A DNA stretch of 64,000 bases from Arthrobacter sp. ISL-48 (GCF_018613805.1 NZ_JAGGPL010000002.1:245175-309174), one strand, 5' to 3'. Shown: positions 46,241 to 54,840, counted from the first letter of the stretch. Translations and numbers: made by a program. The notes: a model not told the origin generated them from the sequence alone.

Positions 46241-47829
46241 TGTCCGGCCACTTTCTTGGACTGCTGGAAGAGGAGATAGGTCATAGGCGCGGAGAGCAGG
46301 ATCATCAGCAGGGCATACGGTGCGGCGGCGGCATAGTCGATTTCGCTGCTCTTGCTCCAGAACTCCGTGGCGAGCGTCCGGGTGCCGTTGGGGGAGAGCA
46401 AAAGCGTGGCTGTGAGCTCGTTGGCGATGGCCAGGAATACCAGCGCCGCGCCGCCAGCCGCGGCGGGAGCGGTGAGCCGCAGCGTTACCCGGATGAACGA
46501 TTGCAGCGGCGGCTTGCCCAGGGCCTGCGCAGCCTCGTCCAGCTCCTTGGGGGCTTGGGCCAGCCCGGCCCGGATGTTCACCAGCGCCCGCGGCAGGAAC
46601 AGCAGGACGTAGGCCGCAACCAATACCCCGGCCGTCTGGTACACGCCAGGGACAAGGCGGATGCTGACGGTGACGAATGCCAGGCCCACAACGATGCCCG
46701 GCAGGGAGCTGGTGACGTAGTTGGAAAGCTCCAGGGACTTGCTGAACCAGCTGGGGTGCCGGACGGCGAGGTAGGCCATGGGGAATGCGACGGCGGTGGT
46801 CACCACGGCTCCGGCGAGGCCATAGCCAAGGGTCTGCAGGAGTGCCGGCAGGAACTCGTCGGCCGTCCAGATTCCGCTCCCGCCAGCGATAGTCCAGCGC
46901 AGGACAAAGAACAGCGGAAGCCCGAAGGCCAGGGCGGTCAGGGCCAGCAGGAAGAGCTGGGCCGGGACCTGGTAGGCGTGCAGGGGCAGGCGCATGGCCT
47001 TGGCCTGGGCACCTGAGCCGATGCGGGCATAACGGGCCGAGCCGCGGCTGCGGACCTCCAGGAGCAGCAGGATCAGGCAGAAGAACACGAGCACGCTTGC
47101 CAGCATGTTCCCTGCGGTGCCGTTGAAGGTGGATTGGAACTGGACCATGATCGCGGTGGTGAACGTGTCAAAGCGGATCATGGCGAATGCGCCGTATTCA
47201 GCCAGCAGGTGGAGGGAGACCAGGAGCGCCCCGCCCGTCATCGCTATCCGCAGCTGGGGGAGCACTACCCGGAAGAAGGCACGCCACGCGCCGAGTCCGA
47301 GGGCTGCGGCGGACTGTTCGATGGCCGGATCCAGCCGGCTGAGCGTGGCGGCCGCAGGGATATACACCAGCGGGAAATAGGACAGCGTGGCGATCAGGAC
47401 CCCCGAACCCAGCCCCTCCAGGGACGGAACGGCGGACACCCAGGCGTAGCTGTTCACGAAGGCCGGAATAGCCAGCGGGGCGGCCAGGAGCACCGCCCAG
47501 ATCTTGTGGCCCCGCAACTTGGTCCGCTCCACCAGCCAGGCCCCGCCCACTCCCAGAACCAGACATAGGGGAACAGTGACCAGCATCAGCAGCACGGTGT
47601 TGAGCAACAGCTCTCCTACCCGCTGCCGGAAGATCAGTCCGACGGCGGTGTCCCACCCGGTTGCCGCGGTCATGTAGACCACGTATCCCAGCGGCAGGAG
47701 GGAAAAAAGTGCGATCAGCACTGCCAGGACCGACACCGCGGAAACGCCGAAAGGCGGGCGGGGGCTCTTGCCCCGGCCCGCCGTCGTCGTGCCCGCCGCT
47801 GTGGGCGGAGCCGCTAGGTCGGTGGTCAC
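46237..47829 (-). CDS. fbpB: iron(III) ABC transporter permease (fused, FbpB type)
   Basis: 530 residues, about 12 membrane helices in two halves, each with an ABC-2-like permease loop (QSAAALGLGAWRAFFRVVLP and DEAAQALGKPPLQSFIRVTL). One chain therefore replaces two permease subunits, as in FbpB/SfuB. The gene lies between the binding-protein gene (five bases upstream) and the ATPase gene. Confidence 0.91.
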   Translation of the reverse strand: MTTDLAAPPTAAGTTTAGRGKSPRPPFGVSAVSVLAVLIALFSLLPLGYVVYMTAATGWDTAVGLIFRQRVGELLLNTVLLMLVTVPLCLVLGVGGAWLVERTKLRGHKIWAVLLAAPLAIPAFVNSYAWVSAVPSLEGLGSGVLIATLSYFPLVYIPAAATLSRLDPAIEQSAAALGLGAWRAFFRVVLPQLRIAMTGGALLVSLHLLAEYGAFAMIRFDTFTTAIMVQFQSTFNGTAGNMLASVLVFFCLILLLLEVRSRGSARYARIGSGAQAKAMRLPLHAYQVPAQLFLLALTALAFGLPLFFVLRWTIAGGSGIWTADEFLPALLQTLGYGLAGAVVTTAVAFPMAYLAVRHPSWFSKSLELSNYVTSSLPGIVVGLAFVTVSIRLVPGVYQTAGVLVAAYVLLFLPRALVNIRAGLAQAPKELDEAAQALGKPPLQSFIRVTLRLTAPAAAGGAALVFLAIANELTATLLLSPNGTRTLATEFWSKSSEIDYAAAAPYALLMILLSAPMTYLLFQQSKKVAGQ

Positions 47830-47833
47830 TGAA

Positions 47834-48889
47834 TTACAGCAGTCCTGCCTTGGTCATCAGGTCGGTGACCTTTTGGGAGTTCAGTTTGGCGGGATCCACG
47901 GTGGGGGCCTGCAGTTCCTTCAGCGGCACCAGCTTGTCGTTGGCCGGGACGTCGGAGGCGATCGCGTACTCGAAGGACGTGCCCTTCTGCAGCACTTCCT
48001 GGCCCTTCTTGCCTGTGATGAACTTCAGGAACGCCTGCGCGGCTGCCGCATTCTTGGAGGTCTTCAGGACGCCGCCGCCGGAGACGGAGACAAAGGCGCC
48101 CGGGTCCTGGTTCTTGAAGTAGTACGGCGTCACCTTACTGGAGTTCTCGCCGGTCTTGGCCTGGTCGCCGTAGTAGTAGTAGTGGTAGATGAGCGCGGCA
48201 GGCACCTCGCCGGCGTTGACGGCCTTCATCGCGGTGCTGTTGCCCTTGTAAGCCTTGGAGTTTTCCTTCATCCCCTTGAGCCACTCCGCAGTCGCGTCCT
48301 CGCCCTTGAGTTCAAGCAGCGCGGAAACGATGGCCTGGAAGTCGGCGCCCGACGGCGAAGCGGCCCACTTTCCCTTCCACTCAGGCTTGGCCAGGTCCAG
48401 CATGGACTTGGGCAGCTGGTCTTCGGTCAGCTTGGTCTTGTCGTAGACCAGGACGGTGGAGCGGGCGGCGATTCCGGTCCACTTGTTGGTGGAGGGGCGG
48501 AATTCTTCGGGAACCTGCGCAACCGTTGCCTTGTCCACATCAGTGAACAGGCCTGCGTTCTCCACCTGCGCCATCGCTGGTGAGTTTTCCGTGAGGAAGA
48601 CGTCGGCCGGGGAGGCCGCGCCTTCCTGGATGATCTGGTTGGACAGCTCGGTGTCCGAGCCCTGGCGCAGGGTCACCTTGACGCCGGTCTCGGCGGTGAA
48701 GGCATCCACCCATTCCTTGGTCAGGCTTTCGTGCTGCGCGTTATAGACCGTGATCTCGCCGGAGACAGGGCCGCCCGCGGCAGCGGAGCCCGATGCTGCC
48801 GGGGTAGCGCCGCCGCCGCAGGCGGACAGTCCGAGTACAGCGGTGGCGGCAAGTGCGATGCCGGCCAGGGCGTTGGTGCGGATCTTCAT
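47834..48889 (-). CDS. fbpA: iron(III)-binding lipoprotein of ABC transporter
   Basis: 351 residues from the ATG at 48889. Signal peptide with lipobox LSAC. The mature protein starts GEITVYNAQHESLTKEWVDA and has YHYYYYGDQAK, the FbpA-type tyrosine cluster that grips ferric iron. First gene of the operon; a DtxR/IdeR-type box about 80 bases upstream indicates repression when iron is sufficient. Confidence 0.92.
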   Translation of the reverse strand: MKIRTNALAGIALAATAVLGLSACGGGATPAASGSAAAGGPVSGEITVYNAQHESLTKEWVDAFTAETGVKVTLRQGSDTELSNQIIQEGAASPADVFLTENSPAMAQVENAGLFTDVDKATVAQVPEEFRPSTNKWTGIAARSTVLVYDKTKLTEDQLPKSMLDLAKPEWKGKWAASPSGADFQAIVSALLELKGEDATAEWLKGMKENSKAYKGNSTAMKAVNAGEVPAALIYHYYYYGDQAKTGENSSKVTPYYFKNQDPGAFVSVSGGGVLKTSKNAAAAQAFLKFITGKKGQEVLQKGTSFEYAIASDVPANDKLVPLKELQAPTVDPAKLNSQKVTDLMTKAGLL

Positions 48890-48968
48890 GAGGGCTACTT
48901 TCTGGGGAAAAGTCTGCTGGACCGTTGTCCTGGTGAGCCGGGTATCAGGGGTGCTCACCCGAGAAACT

Positions 48969-48987
48969 GTAGGTTAGCCAAACCTAA
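48969..48987. promoter_or_regulatory. DtxR/IdeR iron box
   Basis: GTAGGTTAGCCAAACCTAA matches the IdeR/DtxR consensus TTAGGTTAGSCTAACCTAA at 17 of 19 positions. It lies upstream of fbpA. Confidence 0.88.
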
Positions 48988-49010
48988 GCATCCAAGCCGG
49001 AATGACATTA

Positions 49011-49026
49011 AGTGATCAGGATCACA
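49011..49026. promoter_or_regulatory. candidate Crp/GlxR-type site
   Basis: AGTGATCAGGATCACA fits TGTGA-N6-TCACA with one mismatch and contains the exact inverted repeat GTGATC-AG-GATCAC. It is 24 bases upstream of the iron box in the same intergenic region. Confidence 0.55.
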
Positions 49027-49058
49027 TCAATTACGTAACTGTTGCATGACTTAATTCG

Positions 49059-50342
49059 TCAGGGGCTTTTCTGGGTGGCCGCGGCGGCCTCCAGGACCAT
49101 CCACGCCTGCAGCTGGGTGGAAAGCTCGACGGCGGTTCCCGGTGGATAGGCTGCTTCCGCAGGTATCTGGGGGTGGACGGAAAAGAGCAGGTTTCCCTGG
49201 TGCTTCCCGGGGTGTCCGGGCAGGTGTTTGGCGGGGTGCCCGCTGAGCTGTTCCGCTGCTGAAATGTGGCGTCGTCCGGCCCAGAAGGCTTCGGCGGTGC
49301 CCAGGACGAGCCGGGCGGCTGTTGCCCGGACGGGCTCCGGGAGGCGTGAGTCGGCCGCGGCGAGTGCCAGGTAGCGGCACAGGATCCCGGTAAAGAGTCC
49401 GCCGTCGCCCGTTCCGGCGCACCGCAGGACCGTGCGGTTCGTGCCGACGGCAGTGGTTGTGGCGCCCGCGCCGTCCTGTCCGCTCACCACAGGCGGGGCC
49501 GTCAGGGTGCGGTCCACTGCCTCCACTACCGTGATGGCCCGTGCCAGGTTCGCCTCCCCGCCGAGCTCCAGGAGCGCCCCGAGCACGGGCCCCTGGTTGT
49601 AGGTGTAGATGGCGGTCTCCACCACCACGTCACCAGTGGAGCCGATCCGCAACCCGTCCAGGTAGAGCCCTTGGGAAGGATCAAAGAGGCTGGCATCCAG
49701 CCAGTCCAGAAGGGCTTGGGCCTTGGCTGGCTGGCCGGTCCGGGCGTAGTAGAGCGCGACGGGTGCCGTGGCCGGCGTGTTCTTGAAGTCCCGATTCTTG
49801 CTCCAGAAGGTGCCGCCGCCAAGGTCGTCAGTCGAGGCCGAATCGAACTGCCGGGTCAAAGTTTTGCGGATGTGGGCACTGCGGCGGCTTGGCCCGCTTT
49901 GTGGGGGCCTGCCGGTCACTTCGGCAAGTTCTTCCAGCCGGAGCGTGGCCAGTGCCAGCCATGCCATGTCGTCGTAGTAGCTGTTGACGAAGGTGAGGAA
50001 GTTGCGGAGCCTGATGCCCGTAAGGAGCCGTGAGGCGAGCCGTCCGGCACTGGCCGGGGCGCCTCCGTCGAACTGGGCAGCCGGGGTTGCGCCGGGAACT
50101 GCGCCGTTGCCCAGCTCCCGGTTTCCGGCGTCCACCAGGCAGTCAACGTAGTGTGCCTGCCACCAGTAGTGCCATGGGCGAAAGAGGTTGTCCACCCGGT
50201 GCGAGGGCCTGACGATGGCTCCGATGTGGGTTCCCGGCAGGAAGAACAGCCGCTGCCCGAACAGTGCCGTGACCGAGCGCGCCGCCTCATCGGCCCGGGC
50301 GGCCCAATCGGCGGCAGTCGGATAAGCGTCCTGCGGGGTCAT
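49059..50342 (-). CDS. glycoside hydrolase family 76 protein
   Basis: 427 residues from the ATG at 50342. The GH76 catalytic pair is visible in FVNSYYDDMAWLALA (D124, D125), with GGTFWSKNRDFKNTPAT and AIYTYNQGPVLGALLELGG, both typical of endo-alpha-1,6-mannanases. No signal peptide is evident, so it may act on intracellular mannan-like oligosaccharides, or the export signal may be unusual. It lies upstream of the iron operon on the same strand. Confidence 0.88.
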   Translation of the reverse strand: MTPQDAYPTAADWAARADEAARSVTALFGQRLFFLPGTHIGAIVRPSHRVDNLFRPWHYWWQAHYVDCLVDAGNRELGNGAVPGATPAAQFDGGAPASAGRLASRLLTGIRLRNFLTFVNSYYDDMAWLALATLRLEELAEVTGRPPQSGPSRRSAHIRKTLTRQFDSASTDDLGGGTFWSKNRDFKNTPATAPVALYYARTGQPAKAQALLDWLDASLFDPSQGLYLDGLRIGSTGDVVVETAIYTYNQGPVLGALLELGGEANLARAITVVEAVDRTLTAPPVVSGQDGAGATTTAVGTNRTVLRCAGTGDGGLFTGILCRYLALAAADSRLPEPVRATAARLVLGTAEAFWAGRRHISAAEQLSGHPAKHLPGHPGKHQGNLLFSVHPQIPAEAAYPPGTAVELSTQLQAWMVLEAAAATQKSP

Positions 50343-50502
50343 GTTTTTCAGCCTAGTAGGCAGAGGTGCGGCATTCCGGCCGGATCCCACGGCCGCTTTG
50401 ATCTAATCGGTCTCTCCGCCGCCCGGCGGGATGGAGCAATAAACACTTTTCACAACAGAATTTGTATTTTGCGTACCCCTGCCCCCCTCAACCCAGGCTG
50501 AC

Positions 50503-50844
50503 CGCAATGGACGGCGCCGGCTCCGGAATATCTCATTCGCCCTAGCAGGCGTATCCGCTCTCACCGCGGGCCTGCTCTCCATGAGCCCCGCGGTCGCCGG
50601 CCCCGCGACGACACCCATTAATCCGCTGGCCGCCTATGCCGACTGGAACGTGGTCTCGTTTGGCGATGTCACCATCAACGCGGAGAGCGAAGGACCCGTC
50701 GCCGTCGGCGGCAACCTGAGCTTCTCCGGAACCAATGTGGCGTTCAAGACCAGCACCGCAGTCGCGTTGCTGGTCGGAGGGAAAGTAGATCTTTCCCAGT
50801 CCACCGGCGCGCTGCAGGTCCTCAGCCAAGGCGCGATCAAGATC
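50503..50844 (+). pseudogene. choice-of-anchor A domain protein, truncated, start damaged
   Basis: In frame with the ATG at 50581 the upstream sequence encodes a good signal peptide (RRRLRNISFALAGVSALTAG), but no ATG, GTG or TTG starts that frame; an ATG at 50507 is one base out of phase, pointing to a frameshift. The mature segment (NVVSFGDVTINAESEGPVAV, then GGNLSFSGTNVAFKTS) is the beginning of a choice-of-anchor A domain, a secreted surface protein module. The domain stops abruptly near 50,844 and relaxase-like sequence takes over in the same frame. Confidence 0.6.
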
Positions 50845-51330
50845 AGAGAGCTCGCCAAGTCCGCCCAGCTGCGCCTGTACCCGGCACGCCCGGCAGTGTC
50901 TCTGCCGTCCGCACGCGGGGCCACCATGATCCTCCTGGCTGCGGCGTCCAAGAGCGACCGCGCCGCCTACGCCTTCATTTTTCGGCAGCTTGCCCATACT
51001 GCCCGGGCCATGCGTGACACGGACAAGGCCACCGACGATCTGCGCCGGGTCCGGGGACTTTCTACGGCCGTCCCGGCGGCCACCAACGTTGTCGAAGCCA
51101 GCGCCACCGCACAGACACTCAAGGTACAGCCGATGTCGATGGAGACGCTGCGCCAACAGCACCCGGAAGCGTCCGAGGAAGCCCTCAAATCAAGGCTCCT
51201 GGTCGAACGTTCACGAGGCGGCTCACCGCTACCTCCAGTTCTGACCCGATCGGATGCACCGCAGCTGCAGGGAGCGCAGTCACGGACCGAGGAAACCCAC
51301 CGGCAGAACAATCCAGGCATCCAGCGATAG
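50845..51330 (+). pseudogene. 3' remnant of conjugative relaxase (mobilization protein)
   Basis: The 161 residues beginning RELAKSAQLRLYPARPAVSL match my recollection of the C-terminal region of relaxase/mobilization nuclease proteins from actinobacterial conjugative elements (GATMILLAAASKSDRAAYAF, then IFRQLAHTARAMRD, and a Pro/Gln-rich end). The N-terminal nuclease domain is absent. The next gene belongs to the same type of operon, supporting the call. It is fused in frame to the truncated anchor-domain gene, so an ATG at 50581 could still yield a chimera. Confidence 0.55.
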
Positions 51331-51339
51331 GGGAAGAGC

Positions 51340-52101
51340 ATGAGCGAAACAGACGGAATGGAAGATGCAGTGGACGAGTCGATGCGTACCGGGCTGATGG
51401 TCGCCAGCCGCATCGGCGAGCAGCTTGCCAGAATGTGCACATAGGAACAGCGCACCATCGCCGACGCAGAGGAACACCGGGCACGGGAGCTGCAGGAACG
51501 CTTTGACGCCCAGCGCGCTGCGGCACGGGCCCAGCTGGCTCCGTCGGACGCGAGGACTGGTGGGATAAAGCGACCCCGGAATGATCGAACGGGTTCATGA
51601 GACCGCCACGGCATGGAAGGCCTACGACCCAGAAGCCGCCCATGCTGCCGGGAGAATCAGCGAACAGGTGCAAAACCGTTACGGCATCGATGTGAACAAC
51701 ACCGGAGCGGACGAGGCCTCCGTGTCCGGGGCCGTTGCCAGGGCACAGCAGGCCCGCCGAAGCCCAAAGTGAACGGACCAAGTCGTCGGCCGCTCGCACC
51801 GATGAGGTGGTGGCCGGCGCAGCAGTTGCCGCCCGCAAACCGCCAGGACTGGGCAGACAGAAGCGAACCGGCGTGGGATACACCGGCGTGGGATGCAACA
51901 GAACGGCGCCAGCAGCCAGCCGAAAGCCTGGAAGGCAAGGGCGACCGCTAAGCCGTAACCTCACGGCTCCTGGCAGAAAAGCACCAGGGCACCCGTCCCG
52001 TGGCCGCCGTTGCACAGAAACCGTCATTAGCCCAGACATCAAAGATGGCCAAGCAAGGCGGCAAAGGCCGGAGGTTGGAACACTGCGGACTCGAACGCTA
52101 G
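51340..52101 (+). pseudogene. degenerate conjugation-operon protein (several frameshifts)
   Basis: The reading starts at ATG 51340 (MSETDGMEDAVDESMRTGLM) and meets TAG at 51442. It continues after the stop as EQRTIADAEEHRARELQERF, shifts frame at EDWWDKATPE (about 51,560), shifts again at MIERVHETATAWKAYDPEAA (51,581 on), and ends through fragments WDATERRQQPAESLEGK and RLLAEKHQGTRPVAAVAQ at TAG 52101. Together these pieces rebuild one protein of a family that follows relaxase genes in actinobacterial mobile elements. At least three lesions make it non-functional. Confidence 0.6.
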
Positions 52102-52185
52102 ACGAAATGATGAATGTGGAGAAATCTGCCCATTGGCGCGTCCCTCCTCGCGTGCTCGATGGTCTGGCGACTTCTGAATCGGGGC

Positions 52186-52290
52186 TCATGGCCCGCCAGA
52201 TTGTTTCTGCAGCGTGCGCAGAATGATCTCGGTTTCCCGGGCAATCCTTGCTAGCGTGATCTTGTCTTCGGCATGCAATCGAAGAATTCG
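52186..52290 (-). pseudogene. possible transposase N-terminal remnant
   Basis: The frame ILRLHAEDKITLARIARETE, then IILRTLQK, resembles the helix-turn-helix start of Mu-type IS transposases, but only about 35 codons remain. The space 52,102-52,627 otherwise holds only this and the resolvase fragment. Confidence 0.25.
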
Positions 52291-52318
52291 TCACCGCTCA
52301 CTGCCATCCATGACGCAG

Positions 52319-52625
52319 CTACATCGTTGAGCTCTCGCGAGCCGCGAGGGCCTGCTGGTGACGGTAGAGCCTGGCCCGGCGCCACCTGACGAGACGCACC
52401 GCTTCTTCAGCGGTGCGGCCTTGCGTGCGGTTTCAGTTACGAACCGAGCTTGTCGGCTGTCACGACAGGATCGGACAACGGCCGACCAAACCGGGCGCCA
52501 CCCTCTCTCGCTGCAGCGATGTTGGCATACACGCGTTCGACGATCAAATGCCGCTCACAGTCAGCCACGGTCGCGAGCATGTTCAGCATCTCGCGACAGC
52601 CACATTGCCGGAAGAGGGACGAGCC
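52319..52625 (-). pseudogene. serine resolvase pseudogene (C-terminal part, frameshifted)
   Basis: The frame REMLNMLATVADCERHLIVE, then RVYANIAAAREGGARFGRPL, corresponds to the end of the catalytic domain and hinge of Tn3/Pin-type resolvases. It ends prematurely at TAA (52437-52439). A second frame continues with RWRRARLYRHQQALAARES, the usual HTH end of these enzymes. The N-terminal catalytic domain is missing. Confidence 0.6.
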
Positions 52626-52627
52626 GT

Positions 52628-53197
52628 CTAATTGTCGCGCGCGGCAAGTACTCGCGACACCGTAGACAGACTGATCCGGAGCGCGTCCGCTATTTCCTTT
52701 AGCGTATTTCCTTGAGAGCGAAGTTTCTGCGCCTGGGCCAACATGGCCACTGTTGTGACCCTTGGTCGTCCGCCGGTTCTCCCTTTCGCTCGGGCAGCTT
52801 CCAAGCCTCTCCTGGTATGTTGTGACCGTCTTGCGCGCTCGTACTCGGCAAGGGCATCGAACATTCTGAGAATCAATTCCCCGTCGCTAGTCGTGGTGTC
52901 GAGCCAAGGCTCTGCGAGGGAGCGAAATCCGATGTCCATCTCACCCAGCGCAGAAATGATCGAAGCCAGCTCAAGGCTGCTCCGCCCAAGCTGGCTGAGT
53001 TCCGTGACAAGCAGTACATCCCGAGCTTGAAGCCGGCCCATGCATTCTAGCCACCGTGGTTGAGCCCCGCCCACACTTATTGCCAAGTCCTGGAAGACTT
53101 CCTCAGCACCGGCAGCAATGAGTCTGTCTCGCCTCGTGCCTATTGCCTCATTGGGCGCACTGACCACGGCATACCCAACGATCTTCGTTGACGACAT
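52628..53197 (-). CDS. serine-recombinase-like protein with altered active site
   Basis: 189 residues with the resolvase layout: catalytic-domain fold (1-125), hinge, and HTH (NTLKEIADALRISLSTVSRV). The nucleophile is kept (GYAVVSAPNE, S13), but the Arg of the usual YaRVS is V11, and the usual D-R of LDRLGRS is S68-Q69 (ELSQLGRS). R72 and E120-R121 remain, and H127 replaces an Arg. It may be a recombinase with unusual chemistry, a DNA-binding protein only, or an inactive copy. It reads away from the peptide cluster and supplies its left border. Confidence 0.8.
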   Translation of the reverse strand: MSSTKIVGYAVVSAPNEAIGTRRDRLIAAGAEEVFQDLAISVGGAQPRWLECMGRLQARDVLLVTELSQLGRSSLELASIISALGEMDIGFRSLAEPWLDTTTSDGELILRMFDALAEYERARRSQHTRRGLEAARAKGRTGGRPRVTTVAMLAQAQKLRSQGNTLKEIADALRISLSTVSRVLAARDN

Positions 53198-53477
53198 GTC
53201 TACCCCCCAACGGTTTTGAAAAAGGACTCTATCAAGCTGGATCTTAGCAATAAGAAATCAAGTAAAGCTGACTCCGAAACTCCATCAATGCAAAAAGGGT
53301 GGTTATTGAAAACCACGATAGCTGCCTATCACAAGAACTTAAAAATAAAAAGTCAAGTTTTCTAATCCGGCTGAACTTATAGCACAGAAAAAAGATCGGA
53401 TTACATACTTGCCAAATGCAAAGTGAACTGTAAGGCTGTAGCTGCACAACTGATCTGCCTTGGGGGGTGACAAAGAA
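53198..53477 (+). promoter_or_regulatory. AT-rich leader region upstream of the peptide operon
   Basis: About 280 bases, conspicuously AT-rich against the surrounding genome. It must hold the promoters of the divergent recombinase and peptide operons. I see no convincing -35/-10 pair; TTGCCA near 53,410 with TAAGGC 16 bases later is a weak candidate. No gene is supported here. Confidence 0.4.
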
Positions 53478-53567
53478 ATGGAAGCTATCCAGCACACCGA
53501 TGACATCGAGTTCATCGAAACGAACACTGAGCTGCTCGCTATGTCGATGTACGTAAACATCGTCTAA
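53478..53567 (+). CDS. candidate RiPP precursor peptide (29 residues)
   Basis: The ATG at 53478 is preceded at ideal distance by GGGGGGTGA, which pairs well with the 16S 3' end. The peptide begins MEAIQHTDD, has an acidic middle (DIEFIETNTE) and ends in MSMYVNIV before TAA. An acidic, leader-like N-terminal part and a short hydrophobic C-terminus suit a precursor whose core is the last 8-12 residues. It lacks Cys, Gly, Trp and Lys, so lanthionine, heterocycle or isopeptide (Lys) chemistry is excluded. The hairpin terminator right after it allows high expression relative to the enzymes that follow. Confidence 0.7.
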   Translation: MEAIQHTDDIEFIETNTELLAMSMYVNIV

Positions 53568-53586
53568 TCGACTCGCAAAAGCTAGG

Positions 53587-53626
53587 CCGGCGCATATAGA
53601 AAATGTTCTATATGCGCCGGTTTTCT
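53587..53626 (+). terminator. hairpin terminator/attenuator after peptide gene
   Basis: CCGGCGCATATAGAA (53587-53601) and TTCTATATGCGCCGG (53606-53620) form a perfect 15-bp stem with an AATG loop, followed by TTTTCT. It lies 19 bases past the peptide stop and 21 before the first enzyme gene, the usual place for partial termination in precursor-first operons. Confidence 0.93.
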
Positions 53627-53647
53627 CTAAACCCTCTAAGGAAACCT

Positions 53648-54835
53648 TTGAACACTCAAATTACTTCGCTTGTCGGCGATATGGCCGACTTCCAAGCCAA
53701 CTATTTCAACAAGAAACCGCTCTTTCGCAAGAACGTTCTTCCAAATGTCGCCGAGGATGTTCTGTCCCTCGAAGACATGGATAATCTTCTTAACCTCGAA
53801 GTAGTACGATTCCCTTACATTAAGGTCAATCTGAACGGTACGGGTGTACCAGAGCCTGGTTATACTAAAGATATAAAGGTTCAAGGACAGACGGTTAGCG
53901 GAGTCGTCGACCCCGAAAAGCTGCACTCTCTCTACCGGGCAGGCGGGACCATCACCTGGGCATCTGTCAACCAGATCGTTCCAAAGGTCCGTGACTTTAC
54001 ACGTGAGATTAATAGGGCGATGCGGGTCAGAACGGATGCAGTTGCTTTCCTCACTCCCGCAGAAAAAAAGGGATATCCAGTCCACCATGACGGTGTGGAT
54101 CTATTCATTATTCAGTTGAGCGGGTCAAAGAAGTGGCGCCTCTGGAATATCGCCGATGAGCGTCGCGGGGAGAGCGCCAGCTATTCGGAAGCTCAGCTCG
54201 GCGCACCAGTGATTGAGGAGAGCCTCAAGCCCGGAGATGTTTTGTATCTTCCGTACGGCACGCCGCATGCCACGGAAGCAGAGGGAGAACCATCGCTGCA
54301 CCTGTCTGTAATGATGCGACCTCGGATGTGGAACGATCTTCTGCAGGAGAGCGTCACTCGGATTCTTGATCAAAGCAAGTTCGACGAGTATCCCCCGCTA
54401 TCTGAAGAAAGCAGTGAAGCCGCCTTCCAGAAGATGACAGAACTCGTGGAAGAACTTAGCAGTCAACTCCGATCGATGGACATCGGGGAAGAGTGGGAGC
54501 GGTATCGAGAAAGTGGAAAGAAGCTGCCGGGGTCGTCTACCAGTTCGGTTTTCGCAGACAGCCATCGGATTGCCCAGCTAAGTCACGCCACTGCTGTGGT
54601 TCGTACCAATACTCCATATGAAACTACTCAGCTTGAAGACGGCCGCGTACAGGTACTAATTGCCGGACTCAAGTTCGCTGTTTCCAAGGAGCTCGGTGGG
54701 CGACTCGACGGGATCGCGGCTGGCGAGACGACCAGCCTGGAAAAATTGATGCCCGGAAGCGACGAGGAACGTGGCACCAAAATGGCCCGCTCATTGGTTC
54801 GTGCCGGCATCTTCGAAGAAGCCAAGGGAGCGTAG
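53648..54835 (+). CDS. JmjC/cupin-type Fe(II)/2-oxoglutarate oxygenase A
   Basis: 395 residues from a TTG at 53648, preceded by AAGGAA. It resembles ribosomal oxygenases of the ROXA/NO66 kind (JmjC_2). Iron ligands: H146 and D148 in VHHDGVDLFIIQLSG, followed by KKWRLW, and H207 in LPYGTPHATEAEG. A helical and winged-helix-like C-terminus (about 240-395) follows, as in ROXA. Such enzymes hydroxylate amino-acid side chains in proteins (Arg, His). Here the nearby peptide is the obvious substrate. Alternative start at 53603 would lie inside the terminator. Confidence 0.85.
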   Translation: MNTQITSLVGDMADFQANYFNKKPLFRKNVLPNVAEDVLSLEDMDNLLNLEVVRFPYIKVNLNGTGVPEPGYTKDIKVQGQTVSGVVDPEKLHSLYRAGGTITWASVNQIVPKVRDFTREINRAMRVRTDAVAFLTPAEKKGYPVHHDGVDLFIIQLSGSKKWRLWNIADERRGESASYSEAQLGAPVIEESLKPGDVLYLPYGTPHATEAEGEPSLHLSVMMRPRMWNDLLQESVTRILDQSKFDEYPPLSEESSEAAFQKMTELVEELSSQLRSMDIGEEWERYRESGKKLPGSSTSSVFADSHRIAQLSHATAVVRTNTPYETTQLEDGRVQVLIAGLKFAVSKELGGRLDGIAAGETTSLEKLMPGSDEERGTKMARSLVRAGIFEEAKGA

Positions 54836-54840
54836 AAGTA

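Noticed and set aside
53287..53364. A 25-codon Lys-rich frame upstream of the precursor peptide
   Set aside because: No ribosome binding site, AT-rich context makes such frames likely by chance, and nothing resembles the candidate precursor.
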